A stretch of DNA of 64,000 nucleotides from Gammaproteobacteria bacterium (GTDB lineage Bacteria > Pseudomonadota > Gammaproteobacteria > Pseudomonadales > Halieaceae), in the NCBI GenBank assembly GCA_024742415.1, contig JANSYN010000017.1, forward strand, positions 1 to 64,000. The letters run 5' to 3'. The position numbers and the translations under genes were made by a program. Below the pieces are notes generated by a model, which did no database searches, was not told where the DNA came from, and worked only from the letters and a program-made list of their open reading frames with translations. Shown here one piece after another: positions 1 through 8,985 of the stretch. Each line of letters opens with the position of its first letter. Position 1 is the stretch's first letter.

Positions 1-401
1 GTGCCCCCGTGCGACAGCGCTCGGTCGGTTAATGACTGCGAGTTATGGCTCGGCGCGGAGTAGGCGCAGTAGCAATACGACAAGCAACCAGGCCCTGAAT
101 TGAAGTCTACCGGTCGCTCATCAACAATAACGTCAGTTGAACCCACTCAAGAGGCAGCTGCTCCGGGCTATACCACCGGAGCGAGTATCTCAGCCTTTCG
201 AGCGCAGGGGGTATAGGCCGGTGCAGTTGCCGTCCCTGGGTAACGCTCCAGGTAAGCTATCGCAATCTCCGAGTACTGATTGAACGGGCTTTGGGTTGGG
301 CCTCGGCGGTACGCGCCGCCCGATCTCAGTACCACCCTGTCTGCGTCAAAACCTGTGTGACTCAGCCGCGCAGGCCAGAGGTTTTAGCGTATCATTAGCG
401 T
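1..401. other. Intergenic stretch without a recognisable gene
   Basis: No open frame here looks coding. Just before the first gene a 9-bp word, TTAGCGTAT, occurs twice (384-392 and 395-403), the second copy running into the start codon. No terminator or RNA gene was recognised. The far left may hold the end of a neighbouring gene (a frame opening at base 1 stops at 61), but nothing identifies it. Confidence 0.5.
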
Positions 402-1646
402 ATGCCCGGTAACCCCTACGATGACGGAAAGTTCCCATGGCGCACCGCCGGTGCGCTGTTCTTTCTGCTGAGCGCGATTATCGGTTTTGAAATGGGCGTA
501 TCCGTTTCTGAACGCCCCTATATTGTTGATGCGAGCCTTCTCACCAAGATCTACTACAGCCTGAGCCTCTTCGTGATTGGTGGTGTCGACCTCGGCACGC
601 CCAACGGTGGGCCGCTGTTTGCGCAGGCGTTAGTATGGCTGGCCTACTTTGGCGCACCCGTATTGGCGGCATCCACATTGATCATGGCCCTGTTGCAGGC
701 GCTCTCGCCACAGCGCTGGTATCTGCGTCGATTGAAAGACCACGTTGTAATCGTGGGCGACTGCGATATTGCACTGAGCACGCTACGTGCCATTCGCAAA
801 CACAACAGCAAGATTCCCGTTGTGATGGTCAGTGATAATCACGACCGGTTGCTGATCGACGAGATGAAACAGAACTATGGTGCGATTGTCGCTGTTGGCG
901 ACATCAGCCACGATTACTTCCTTGAACAGCTCCGGGTGAGCGCAGCGCGCAAGATATTCCTGCTCGAAGACAACAGCCTGCGCAGTTATGAGGCGGCGGC
1001 GGGATTGATGGCACGCGTGCCTGGCATCAGCGATCGCGTCGTCATTCACTGCGCCAGCCTGCGCTTCATGCGTTCAATGGAAAACACTGCGGTTGCCAAG
1101 CGGTGCGAAATATTCAACACCTACCACCTTGCCGCTTCCGGACTCGTGCGCTCGCACATGTTGCAACAGTTTGAGGAGACCAAGTCGAAAGATGTGGTTA
1201 TTCTCGCTGGCTTTGGCCGCTTTGGACAAACCGTGCTGGAGGAATTGCAGCGCAGCGCACTGGGTGAGTTGGATACCGTTATCATCATCGACCGCGACGC
1301 CCATCGCCGCGTGCTTGTCGCAGATGAACAGATGGAGTTTTCGGGACGTTATCGCCGTGAGCTGTTTGAGGGCGACATCGCTCACCCCGAGGTATGGGAG
1401 CGCGTGACACAGTCGGTCGATCTTTCTGGCGACAACATCGTTTTTGTATTGGGAACCGGCCGCGAGGAAGAGAACCTGCGCATGGGCCTGTGGCTGCGCC
1501 AGAAACACCCCGAGGCAATGGTCATCGCCCGAACCAGCGCGGAATCGCGTTTTGCCAGGCAGGTGGGTGAAGAGCACAACATTGTCAGCGTAAGTATTAC
1601 GCAGTTGGTGGAAGACAACCTTCCCTCCCAGTGGACAAATTTGTAA
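402..1646 (+). CDS. Membrane-anchored RCK/TrkA-N protein, ion-channel-like
   Basis: Predicted inner-membrane protein with cytoplasmic nucleotide-binding RCK (TrkA-N) domains, the layout of ligand-gated K+ channels. Residues 14-34 form one hydrophobic helix and about 74-100 a second. Between them (about 48-66) is a pore-loop-like segment, but in place of the usual TVGYGD filter it reads FVIGGVDLG, so ion selectivity is doubtful. The first Rossmann-like domain starts near residue 113 with a degenerate VVIVGDCD strand; the second has a good glycine motif, AGFGRFGQ, at 269-276. At 414 residues it is normal for two TM segments plus two RCK domains. It probably senses NAD(H) or another ligand. The next gene starts close behind and may be co-transcribed. 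Confidence 0.75.
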   Translation: MPGNPYDDGKFPWRTAGALFFLLSAIIGFEMGVSVSERPYIVDASLLTKIYYSLSLFVIGGVDLGTPNGGPLFAQALVWLAYFGAPVLAASTLIMALLQALSPQRWYLRRLKDHVVIVGDCDIALSTLRAIRKHNSKIPVVMVSDNHDRLLIDEMKQNYGAIVAVGDISHDYFLEQLRVSAARKIFLLEDNSLRSYEAAAGLMARVPGISDRVVIHCASLRFMRSMENTAVAKRCEIFNTYHLAASGLVRSHMLQQFEETKSKDVVILAGFGRFGQTVLEELQRSALGELDTVIIIDRDAHRRVLVADEQMEFSGRYRRELFEGDIAHPEVWERVTQSVDLSGDNIVFVLGTGREEENLRMGLWLRQKHPEAMVIARTSAESRFARQVGEEHNIVSVSITQLVEDNLPSQWTNL

Positions 1647-1717
1647 CCACCCCTGGCACCGGCTACAGTAAGCCTCTTGCAACCCACCCAAGGCAAACAA
1701 CACGTGATCTGGCAGAC

Positions 1718-2713
1718 ATGTCTGTGAACGAAATGACGCTGCAAACCCTGGAAGCACGCGATTTGGCGCGCGATACTCAGGCTATGAGGGAGCGTATCGA
1801 GCAGTTTCGTGATCGGCTACCTGCGTCCAATCCCGCGCTGATTATTGATCCAGCCAGGGCACCCGATTCCAACGCCCAGGGCAGTACCGCACAGGGCGGC
1901 AGTATCCCGCATATCGAGCGCGACGAACTGAACGCGCAAGTCCTGCGGGCCGCCGTGCTGGAACACGGCGCGCTGTTGGTCAGGAATTTTTTTCCAGAAG
2001 CGCTGATTCAGGCGTTACCGCACATGATCGATCGTGTGCTCGAGTGTGTTGAACTTCCGCGGAAGCAAAAGCGACAGCTGCGCAGCCACTATTACAATCC
2101 TCCGGACAACCTGGTGTCGATTATGCCCGAGGGCGCCATGGAGTTAGGAGCGTTGCGTGTATTCAACGCCAAGGTAGGCGCGGCGATGTGTGCCGAGGCC
2201 CCAAGTGTGGCCGAAGCGCTGCTGGAGCTCTTTGATGCGGTCGAACTCAAGCGCTTGATCAGCGAGTACCTCAACGAGGCACCTTGCCTGTCCGTGAAAA
2301 AATGGGTGATACGACGCTCTGCCCTGCCCGTTGATGAAGCTGGCTGGCACCAGGACGGCGCGTTCATGGGCACCAACATTAACTCCATCAATTTATGGAT
2401 GCCGTTGACCACCTGCGGTGGCGACACCGGTGCGCCGGGAATGGACGTGGTGCCACAGCGCCTGTACGACGTTGCCTCGGCACAGGGCGCCTCCTTCGAC
2501 TGGTCGGTGAGTGATGACCACGTCAACACGGCGTTCGCCATGAATCAGCCGGTTGCTCCAGTGTTTCACGCAGGCGATGCCTTTTTCTTCGATCACCTGT
2601 ACTTGCATCGCACCCAATTTCGCAAGGACTTCACGCGCCCGCGCTATGCCATCGAAAGCTGGTTTTTCGGTGCGTCTGCGTTTTCCAAGAGTCAGGTGCC
2701 ACTGGCCTGGTAG
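1718..2713 (+). CDS. Phytanoyl-CoA dioxygenase (PhyH)-like Fe(II)/2-oxoglutarate oxygenase
   Basis: Likely non-haem iron, 2-oxoglutarate-dependent hydroxylase; substrate unknown. The facial triad is visible: H211 and D213 in the motif WHQDG and a distal His at about 297 (LYLHRT) before a basic strand. These residues are counted from the ATG at 1718. The frame is open further up to a GTG at 1631 that overlaps the preceding gene, but the extra 29 residues look unlike protein and the ATG is preferred. The N-terminal 60 residues are charged and helical. The gene ends 43 bp from the convergent quinoprotein gene. The family assignment rests on the HxD...H pattern and the C-terminal third only. Confidence 0.7.
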   Translation: MSVNEMTLQTLEARDLARDTQAMRERIEQFRDRLPASNPALIIDPARAPDSNAQGSTAQGGSIPHIERDELNAQVLRAAVLEHGALLVRNFFPEALIQALPHMIDRVLECVELPRKQKRQLRSHYYNPPDNLVSIMPEGAMELGALRVFNAKVGAAMCAEAPSVAEALLELFDAVELKRLISEYLNEAPCLSVKKWVIRRSALPVDEAGWHQDGAFMGTNINSINLWMPLTTCGGDTGAPGMDVVPQRLYDVASAQGASFDWSVSDDHVNTAFAMNQPVAPVFHAGDAFFFDHLYLHRTQFRKDFTRPRYAIESWFFGASAFSKSQVPLAW

Positions 2714-2756
2714 TGGAGCCCGCCCTGGCCGCTGGCCACGCGCATGGCACCGCAAG

Positions 2757-4775
2757 CTAGTGTTCAGGCGCTGATGATACTTTGTAGGCAAGCAGAACAT
2801 TGCCTGGCAGCTGGCCAAACATCGAGTAGCCCGACTGTACGTAGAGCCAGCCATCGGCTAACACCTGGCCACTGACATCAATCGCTCCGCCGTGGCCTGC
2901 AATGCCGTTGTCTGCGGCGAACGGGCGGGCAGTTTCCGTCTGCCAAAGCACCTGGCCGTTGTCGATGTCATAGGCACGTACCTTGCCGTCCAGACCGGCG
3001 CTAAACACGAGTTGATCTGTGCTGGTGAGCGCCGCCGACAAACCGTAATAGAACGAGCACTCGTACTGCGTCTGCAAATCAATGGTCTTGCCAGCGCGCA
3101 TATTCTGCAAACCCACCAGCGGTTTGTTCTCATCCGCAATGTCGCAACCCCGGGTCACGCCCTCGTGCCACAGCACACTGCCATCGCGCACATTCAGCGC
3201 ATGCATGCCCGGTTTAGGCACATACTGTGGTCGATCGCGTTCAGGGTCAGACGCGGCCACCAGCAGTCTGTCACCTGACAACGACATGCCCCAGTGAATG
3301 CCGCCATTCGTTGTGGTCTTGTGCAGGTCCGGGCCGATAGCCGCGTTGCTTACGCGCGTTTGCCACACCAGCTCGCCTTCCGAACCCGCCGGGTCAAGTG
3401 CAAGTGCGTAGACGTCACCGGATTTCTGGCCGGCAAGCAACAGTTCTTCACCCGAGGGCAACCGGGCGTGTATCACCGAGGCGCCGAAATCAAAATCACC
3501 GCCTGCATTCTCCGGGCAATTCGCACTGCCGCTGAGACAACCCGCATTCCACACATCGTCCGCGGTAGCCTGATAGCGCCAGACTTGCTGGCCAGTGGCA
3601 AGGTCCAGCGCGATGATTGCATCGGAGGTATCCGTGGCGGGATGCGACAGGTTCTCGCCTGTGCCGATGTATAAGCGACTGCGTTTGGCATCCACTGTCG
3701 GCGTGCTCCAGATACTGACACCCGATGGTCCGTACATCTGCGCGCCGGCGCTGTTCACTCCTTGCGGTTGCGCATCTTCGGTTGCATGCCACTGCCACAA
3801 CTGCTCGCCACTATCGACATCAAGCGCAATAACACCGCCGTGGGACTTACAGCAAACGTAGCCGGGACTTCCGGCAACCGCAACTTCGTAGGAAGAGACA
3901 GGCACGAACAAGCGACCATCATGGTAGGTGATCGACCCTGTGATTACCGAAGTGTCATACAGGCGTGCTGCCGTCTGCCAGACAATGTCCAACGACGACG
4001 GCTCCACCGCATAGATAGATGCCATGGAATCTGCAAATACAAGCAGCGGGCCATGCCGCCCGGACGCGGCAACAGTTATCGCAGAACGAATACCGCTTAG
4101 CACCTCTGTAATGGCCTGCACGCAGCCGGTCAAGCGATCGATCGCATAGAGCTTGCCTGTCTTGTCACCAAAATACAGGGTGTCTCCCACGATGGCCGGC
4201 TGCGAGCGCATATCCGTCACCTTGGGAAACGCCAGGCTCCAGGCAAGTTCCAGCGTGCCGACGTTTGCACGATTGATCCCCGCGACATCATCCGGCAGGT
4301 AACGCCGATTGCTCACGCCCATACCCCAGTTTGCGGCGTACTCAACGCCGCCGTAGCTGTTCGGTCGCGTACACGTATGCTTGTCGATCCACTCGACCGC
4401 GGGCTGCGACCCGGCAAGGTAGATTGCAATCAGGCCTTTTTCCTGTTTGCTCAGGTGGCTGGCCATGGGCGCCATCTTGCCGAACTCCAGCGCCACCATC
4501 ACGGTTTCCTTGGAAAACCCGGCAAGGGCCTCGCGGGTTGGTGAATGTGTCGCCGGGTTGTCGTGACAGCTGGCACAGTGGCGGTCGAACAGCCTCTGAC
4601 CGACATAGGCAAGCGGTAAGGCGTCGGCATTGCGCAAGGCGAAGGATTCCAGTGCGCGCGCCGGTGGCTCCGAGGACGCCAGGATCACGTACCCCACCAG
4701 GGCCGTAACGGCCACGACAGCAATGACAAGAATAACTAGAACAAACCTGAACAGACTGGCAGCAATACGGGGCAT
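2757..4775 (-). CDS. Membrane-anchored cytochrome c / PQQ beta-propeller dehydrogenase, PVA-dehydrogenase-like
   Basis: Predicted periplasmic quinoprotein alcohol dehydrogenase with its own electron-accepting haem. An N-terminal helix (about residues 8-32) anchors it; a c-type haem motif CASCH follows at about 67-71; the rest (about 150-665) is a PQQ-type propeller with recurring strand-turn units such as GKLYAIDRLTG and GKVRAYDIDNG. The order cytochrome domain then propeller matches polyvinyl-alcohol dehydrogenase (EC 1.1.2.6) rather than methanol dehydrogenase, where the cytochrome is C-terminal. Two adjacent cysteines before KSHGG resemble the vicinal disulfide of PQQ enzymes. GAGGTGAA precedes the ATG. 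A paralogue lacking the cytochrome part is at 35433-37097. The substrate cannot be read from sequence. Confidence 0.8.
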   Translation of the reverse strand: MPRIAASLFRFVLVILVIAVVAVTALVGYVILASSEPPARALESFALRNADALPLAYVGQRLFDRHCASCHDNPATHSPTREALAGFSKETVMVALEFGKMAPMASHLSKQEKGLIAIYLAGSQPAVEWIDKHTCTRPNSYGGVEYAANWGMGVSNRRYLPDDVAGINRANVGTLELAWSLAFPKVTDMRSQPAIVGDTLYFGDKTGKLYAIDRLTGCVQAITEVLSGIRSAITVAASGRHGPLLVFADSMASIYAVEPSSLDIVWQTAARLYDTSVITGSITYHDGRLFVPVSSYEVAVAGSPGYVCCKSHGGVIALDVDSGEQLWQWHATEDAQPQGVNSAGAQMYGPSGVSIWSTPTVDAKRSRLYIGTGENLSHPATDTSDAIIALDLATGQQVWRYQATADDVWNAGCLSGSANCPENAGGDFDFGASVIHARLPSGEELLLAGQKSGDVYALALDPAGSEGELVWQTRVSNAAIGPDLHKTTTNGGIHWGMSLSGDRLLVAASDPERDRPQYVPKPGMHALNVRDGSVLWHEGVTRGCDIADENKPLVGLQNMRAGKTIDLQTQYECSFYYGLSAALTSTDQLVFSAGLDGKVRAYDIDNGQVLWQTETARPFAADNGIAGHGGAIDVSGQVLADGWLYVQSGYSMFGQLPGNVLLAYKVSSAPEH

Positions 4776-5000
4776 AGCTCGACTTCACCTCTGACATCCA
4801 TTGGGGAACCGCTAGAATCACGTCATAATATCATTCTGCCCACCTGACGCGCTCGTGCCGCAAGCGCCCGGCGCTGGCAACACAACCACACAGGCTGCCA
4901 AAGTTGACCGGCCACTTACTGAATGTCCACTGGCTCTCAACTGGCCACGAGACAGCGCCAGCGCTATAGCATCTGCGTCTTTTTCTGATAGGCTGCCACC

Positions 5001-6443
5001 ATGACAACAATTATTCCCCGCGCTGGCATGGCCGTGCTGGCAGCCGCTCTGAGGCGATGCAGCACAACCGCTTTTCTATATCCTCGGCTTTGCACCCGTC
5101 TGTACACCTGTCTATATCTCCGTATGCGCAGTCCCCGCAAACCGCCAGCAGCGGTTCACCCGATCGGTCGTGGCGCCCTATCGACCTGCGCAGTGATTGT
5201 TGCAACTGTATTAGTGGGCTTGCCGCTCAAGGCAGCGGCCCAGGCGAATACGGCCAGCTCATTATTCGAACGCGGTAAGCAGGCTGTCTACCAGATACGC
5301 GTTGTCGATGTCGCCTCTGGCGACAAATACAGCATTGGGTCCGGCTTCCAGATTTCTGAACAGGGGTATGTGGGCACCAATTTCCACGTGGTTTCGGCTT
5401 TCGTGCACGAGCCCGACAAGTACCGCCTGGAGTACATCCGCCACGACGGCGACGTCAACCCCGTCACCCTGCTCCTGACTGATGTCGTACACGATCTTGC
5501 GCTTCTGAAGATCGACGAGCCGGCTGATCACTACCTGGAACTTTCCAGTGCAGAGCTGGGCAAGGGCGATCGCATTTATTCCATGGGCAATCCTCATGAC
5601 CTGGGCATGACGATTATTGAAGGCACGTACAACGGCCTTGTTGAAAATTCCCGCTATCGCAAGATACTGTTTTCCGGCTCGCTCAATGCAGGCATGAGCG
5701 GCGGACCGGCACTCGACGCAAGCGGCAAAGTCATGGGCATCAATGTATCCAAGGGCGGCGAGCAGCTGAGCTTTCTAGTGCCGGTTGATCACTTACGCGC
5801 CCTGCTGGCCGAGCACAATGCCGGTAACGTCGTTGCTGATCACAGCGAGCGCATCCGCAACGCACTGCTGGATGACCAGAATGCTTTTTTCCAGACGCTG
5901 TTGAGCAAGCCACCGCCGACCAAAATCATGGGCGCGTTATCGATACCCGACAGGCTCGCTGAATCACTGCGCTGCTGGGGCCACAGCGTCGACGAAGAAG
6001 ACAAAGACAAGAAGTACACAGCGGCACACCAGCACTGTAAAGCCGAAGACAACATCTACGTGAGCCAGGCCCTGTACATAGGCGACTTCCAGTACGACTT
6101 TGAGCTTATCAATACCGATGAGTTGAACCGCTTCCAGTTTTATACCCTGCTGGAGGAACAGTTCTCACACCCGGCATTCACCAACACCGGAGATAAGGAC
6201 GAGGTTGGAAATTTTACCTGCGAGGACGATCTGGTGCGCTTGAGCGGTTATACCTGGAAAGTGTCCAGCTGCATGCGCGCCTACAAAAAATACAAGGGCC
6301 TGTTTGATGCCTCGATGACCATGGTGTCGCTGGACTTCAGTAACCGCGCGGCGGTGGTCACCGTCGCCGCCAGCGGTATCAGTGCCGACAACGCCGTGGC
6401 GACCTTTCGGTATATTGCGGAGACCGTGACATGGAAGCAATAG
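5001..6443 (+). CDS. Exported trypsin-like serine protease
   Basis: Chymotrypsin-fold (S1C/HtrA-like) protease with an intact triad: H129 in TNFHVV, D165 in HDLALL and S233 in GMSGGP. No PDZ domain follows; instead the last 190 residues form an unrecognised domain with four cysteines. A signal sequence with a hydrophobic core and an AQA cleavage site ends near residue 77. That is late, so translation may really start at the in-frame ATG at 5124, which would give a normal 36-residue signal peptide, although neither start has a strong ribosome site. It overlaps the FHA gene by 13 bp, so the two are probably translationally coupled and may work together. Confidence 0.8.
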   Translation: MTTIIPRAGMAVLAAALRRCSTTAFLYPRLCTRLYTCLYLRMRSPRKPPAAVHPIGRGALSTCAVIVATVLVGLPLKAAAQANTASSLFERGKQAVYQIRVVDVASGDKYSIGSGFQISEQGYVGTNFHVVSAFVHEPDKYRLEYIRHDGDVNPVTLLLTDVVHDLALLKIDEPADHYLELSSAELGKGDRIYSMGNPHDLGMTIIEGTYNGLVENSRYRKILFSGSLNAGMSGGPALDASGKVMGINVSKGGEQLSFLVPVDHLRALLAEHNAGNVVADHSERIRNALLDDQNAFFQTLLSKPPPTKIMGALSIPDRLAESLRCWGHSVDEEDKDKKYTAAHQHCKAEDNIYVSQALYIGDFQYDFELINTDELNRFQFYTLLEEQFSHPAFTNTGDKDEVGNFTCEDDLVRLSGYTWKVSSCMRAYKKYKGLFDASMTMVSLDFSNRAAVVTVAASGISADNAVATFRYIAETVTWKQ

Positions 6444-7381
6444 TACTGCAGGTAGAAGCGCGTCACGGGCGCGTCGCTGAATTCGCTCGCAGCAGTGGGC
6501 AGGGATTAACGGTCGGTCGCGCCTATGACAATGACCTGGTGCTGACAGATTTGCACGTTGCACCGCATCAGTTACATTTTTTCAAGGAAGGTACTCACTG
6601 GTTCTTCGACGTGATAGACGCCGTTAACCCGGTGCTGCTGAACAAGCGTCCGGTGAATGCAACTAACAATGCCGTTGGCCCGGGTGACGAAATCACGATT
6701 GGTAGAACCCGGCTGCACGTGTTCCCACTTGACCACACTGTCGAGCCGACACGCCAACTGATGCTGTCCAGTTGGCTGGCGCTGGAAAACACCGGTCCAA
6801 TCCTGCCCCTGTTGGCCTTGATAGGCGTTAGCCTGGTGGATTTGGTCATAAACTATTTCTACGCATCAACCAACCTGAAATGGATGGAGCAGGTGTATGG
6901 CGTTCTGTTCTCTGCATTGATCTGTGCGGTTTGGGCTGGCCTGTGGGCCATTGCCGGTCGGATACTGCGCCACCAACACCACTTCGGCCTGCAGCTTATT
7001 GTCGTCAGCGGTTTTTCAATGTTAATGACCTTCCTGGCGATCGCGGCCAATTACATCGCGTTCTACGCCTTCGACGCGGGGGTAGAAGAATTTCTCAGCT
7101 GGTTTATCTACGCGCTGGCGCTACTCATACTGTTCCGGCTGAACTTCATGATCGCTACCAACGTGCAGCGCCCACTGCTGGCTTCTGTCATTGCCACAAC
7201 AACATTGCTGGGGGTCGTCTACGGGTTTTACTATCCGTGGGATGACGAAGAAATAGAGTATGCCCCTGAGCATTCAGCGATATTGCTGCCACCACCGCTG
7301 GTCCTGGGCAGCGGAGAAACCGCACAGGCGTATTTTTCCGAGTTGGGCGAGGCCTTTGCCGACAGCGAGCAGCCTCTGTAA
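6431..7381 (+). CDS. FHA-domain membrane protein
   Basis: The N-terminal 100 residues match a forkhead-associated domain, a phosphothreonine-peptide reader. The GR...ND motif is present (VGRAYDNDLVLTD), but the usual SRxH element is replaced by VAPHQ, so phospho-binding may be altered. About five hydrophobic segments follow (roughly residues 116-270), then a short acidic, proline-rich tail. The FHA part should face the cytoplasm. Its start lies inside the 3' end of the protease gene, which points to a two-gene operon coupling a periplasmic protease to a cytoplasmic signalling domain. Bacterial FHA proteins usually pair with Ser/Thr kinases; none is visible in this window. It converges on manA with a 42-bp gap. 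Confidence 0.75.
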   Translation: MEAIVLQVEARHGRVAEFARSSGQGLTVGRAYDNDLVLTDLHVAPHQLHFFKEGTHWFFDVIDAVNPVLLNKRPVNATNNAVGPGDEITIGRTRLHVFPLDHTVEPTRQLMLSSWLALENTGPILPLLALIGVSLVDLVINYFYASTNLKWMEQVYGVLFSALICAVWAGLWAIAGRILRHQHHFGLQLIVVSGFSMLMTFLAIAANYIAFYAFDAGVEEFLSWFIYALALLILFRLNFMIATNVQRPLLASVIATTTLLGVVYGFYYPWDDEEIEYAPEHSAILLPPPLVLGSGETAQAYFSELGEAFADSEQPL

Positions 7382-7423
7382 AGCGGCATCCTGCAGCTGG
7401 CGCGCAGGCACAGCGCGAATGCA

Positions 7424-8623
7424 TCAGGGAATCGAGACAGCCGCCCGCGCCAGACGGCCTTCACCCACCACCGCGAATTCACCCGCGGCAGCACACACAA
7501 AGCACGACTGCCCCGGCTCCAGCGCCAGAGATTGCGCTGCACAGTGAACCGTCAGTGCGCCACTCACACACAGCAGGATCTCGCAGGAATCCATCGGGTA
7601 GGTCGCACCGATACCCGTGACATCGATGCTGGCAAAGGCAAAATCATCGACCGGTGTGGGATACGTTGTTTGCGCGCCCTCATGCACTGGCGACACGCGC
7701 AACTGTTGCTCGGGCAAAGGCACAAAGTGCGCAAGCTTTACCAGTTCGTCACAGTCAACATGTTTGGGAGTGAGGCCACCACGGATAACGTTGTCACTGT
7801 TAGCCATGATCTCAAGGCCTACGCCGTCCAGATAACTGTGCATGTTGCCCGCCCCCAGAAACAAGGCCTCTCCCGGCTGTAGCTCTACACGATTGAGTAG
7901 CAGTGCGAACAACACGCCCCGGTCGCCCGGGTAGTACTCATGCAGCAGGCAGAGTTCGTTCAGGTCTGCGCGATCGTGCTCTGCGGCGACATCAAGGGCA
8001 TGACGTAAAACAGCCTGCAAATCCGGCTCGGGCATCTGCAGAATACCAAGGCATAGCGCCTGCAGTGCTTCTTCTGTGTGTGCGCCACGCAGCCCGGGCA
8101 GAAATTCAGTCAACTGCGGGGCATCCAGCAACGCGAGAATCTCGCAGATATCAGCAACAGGACGAAACCCACACAGCGCCCGAAACGGTGTCAGCGCGCA
8201 AATCAACTCAGGTTTGTGGTTGGCATCGGCATAGTTCCTGGTGGGAGCATCCAGCGGCACGCCCCTGGCCTGTTCATCGGCGAAACCACGCTCCGCTGTC
8301 GGCTTGTCGGGGTGCAACTGAATAGACAACGGCTGGCCGGCATTGAGCACCTTGAAAAGAAAAGGCAAGCGCTCCTGAAACCGCTGCGCCGCCTTTTGCC
8401 CAAGAAAATGTACCGGGTCGGTAGCAATCAGATCATCAAGCCGAACCTGTTCACCTTGCCACTCAACAAGGGAGGGGTCAGCGGGGTGAGCGCCCATCCA
8501 GATCTCGGCCTGGGGCACATCGTGTGGGTTTTCAATGCCAAACAGCTGCTGCAGTCGACGGCTGTCGCCCCATGCATAATCCTTGATCACATTGTTGAGC
8601 AGAAACAGGTTTGGCAACGACAT
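7424..8623 (-). CDS. manA: Mannose-6-phosphate isomerase, class I
   Basis: Zinc-dependent cupin enzyme interconverting mannose-6-phosphate and fructose-6-phosphate, feeding GDP-mannose and polysaccharide synthesis. Class I hallmarks are present in order: an N-terminal DYAWGD and AEIWMGAHP, QLHPDK (zinc ligands), NHKPELICALTPF, the zinc-binding GNMHSYLDGVGLEIMANSDN, and the following RGGLTPKHVD. Length (399) is normal. The ATG follows a purine-rich stretch. It stands alone, convergent with the FHA gene, and its upstream region carries the 13-bp tandem array. Confidence 0.93.
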   Translation of the reverse strand: MSLPNLFLLNNVIKDYAWGDSRRLQQLFGIENPHDVPQAEIWMGAHPADPSLVEWQGEQVRLDDLIATDPVHFLGQKAAQRFQERLPFLFKVLNAGQPLSIQLHPDKPTAERGFADEQARGVPLDAPTRNYADANHKPELICALTPFRALCGFRPVADICEILALLDAPQLTEFLPGLRGAHTEEALQALCLGILQMPEPDLQAVLRHALDVAAEHDRADLNELCLLHEYYPGDRGVLFALLLNRVELQPGEALFLGAGNMHSYLDGVGLEIMANSDNVIRGGLTPKHVDCDELVKLAHFVPLPEQQLRVSPVHEGAQTTYPTPVDDFAFASIDVTGIGATYPMDSCEILLCVSGALTVHCAAQSLALEPGQSCFVCAAAGEFAVVGEGRLARAAVSIP

Positions 8624-8682
8624 GACTCACTCTCTTATTCTGGTGTTGTGCTTCATCCGCAAGGAATTTCCGACGCACTATT

Positions 8683-8760
8683 GGCTACGCCGGCTGGCCG
8701 CGCCGACTGGCCGCGCCAACTGGGCACGCCGACTGGCCGCGCCGACTGGCTGCACCAAAA
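8683..8760. repeat. 13-bp tandem repeat upstream of manA
   Basis: Six consecutive 13-bp units with consensus GGCCGCGCCGACT. Units start at 8683, 8696, 8709, 8722, 8735 and 8748; those at 8696 and 8735 are identical and the outer two are degenerate. The array lies 60 bp upstream of the manA start, inside an otherwise empty 362-bp gap (8624-8985) that separates manA from the end of the quinoprotein gene. No open frame across it looks coding. It could be a slippage-prone promoter element or neutral minisatellite DNA. Confidence 0.75.
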
Positions 8761-8985
8761 AACAGCGCGCTGACCACATCAGGGTCCCAACCTACGAAAG
8801 CTGGCACTGACGGACACGCTGTATGCTAGCAGTTCACCCGCGCACTGTAGACTAACTGTCGCGCCCGCCGGATGTGGCATTGCCGAAAATGTGACCTGCC
8901 TACCATTACTGCGCGTACAGCGCGCACTGCGCGATAGCACCGCGCTGTCGCAAGGCCAGTAAAAACAACAGCAAGCACCGCACAG

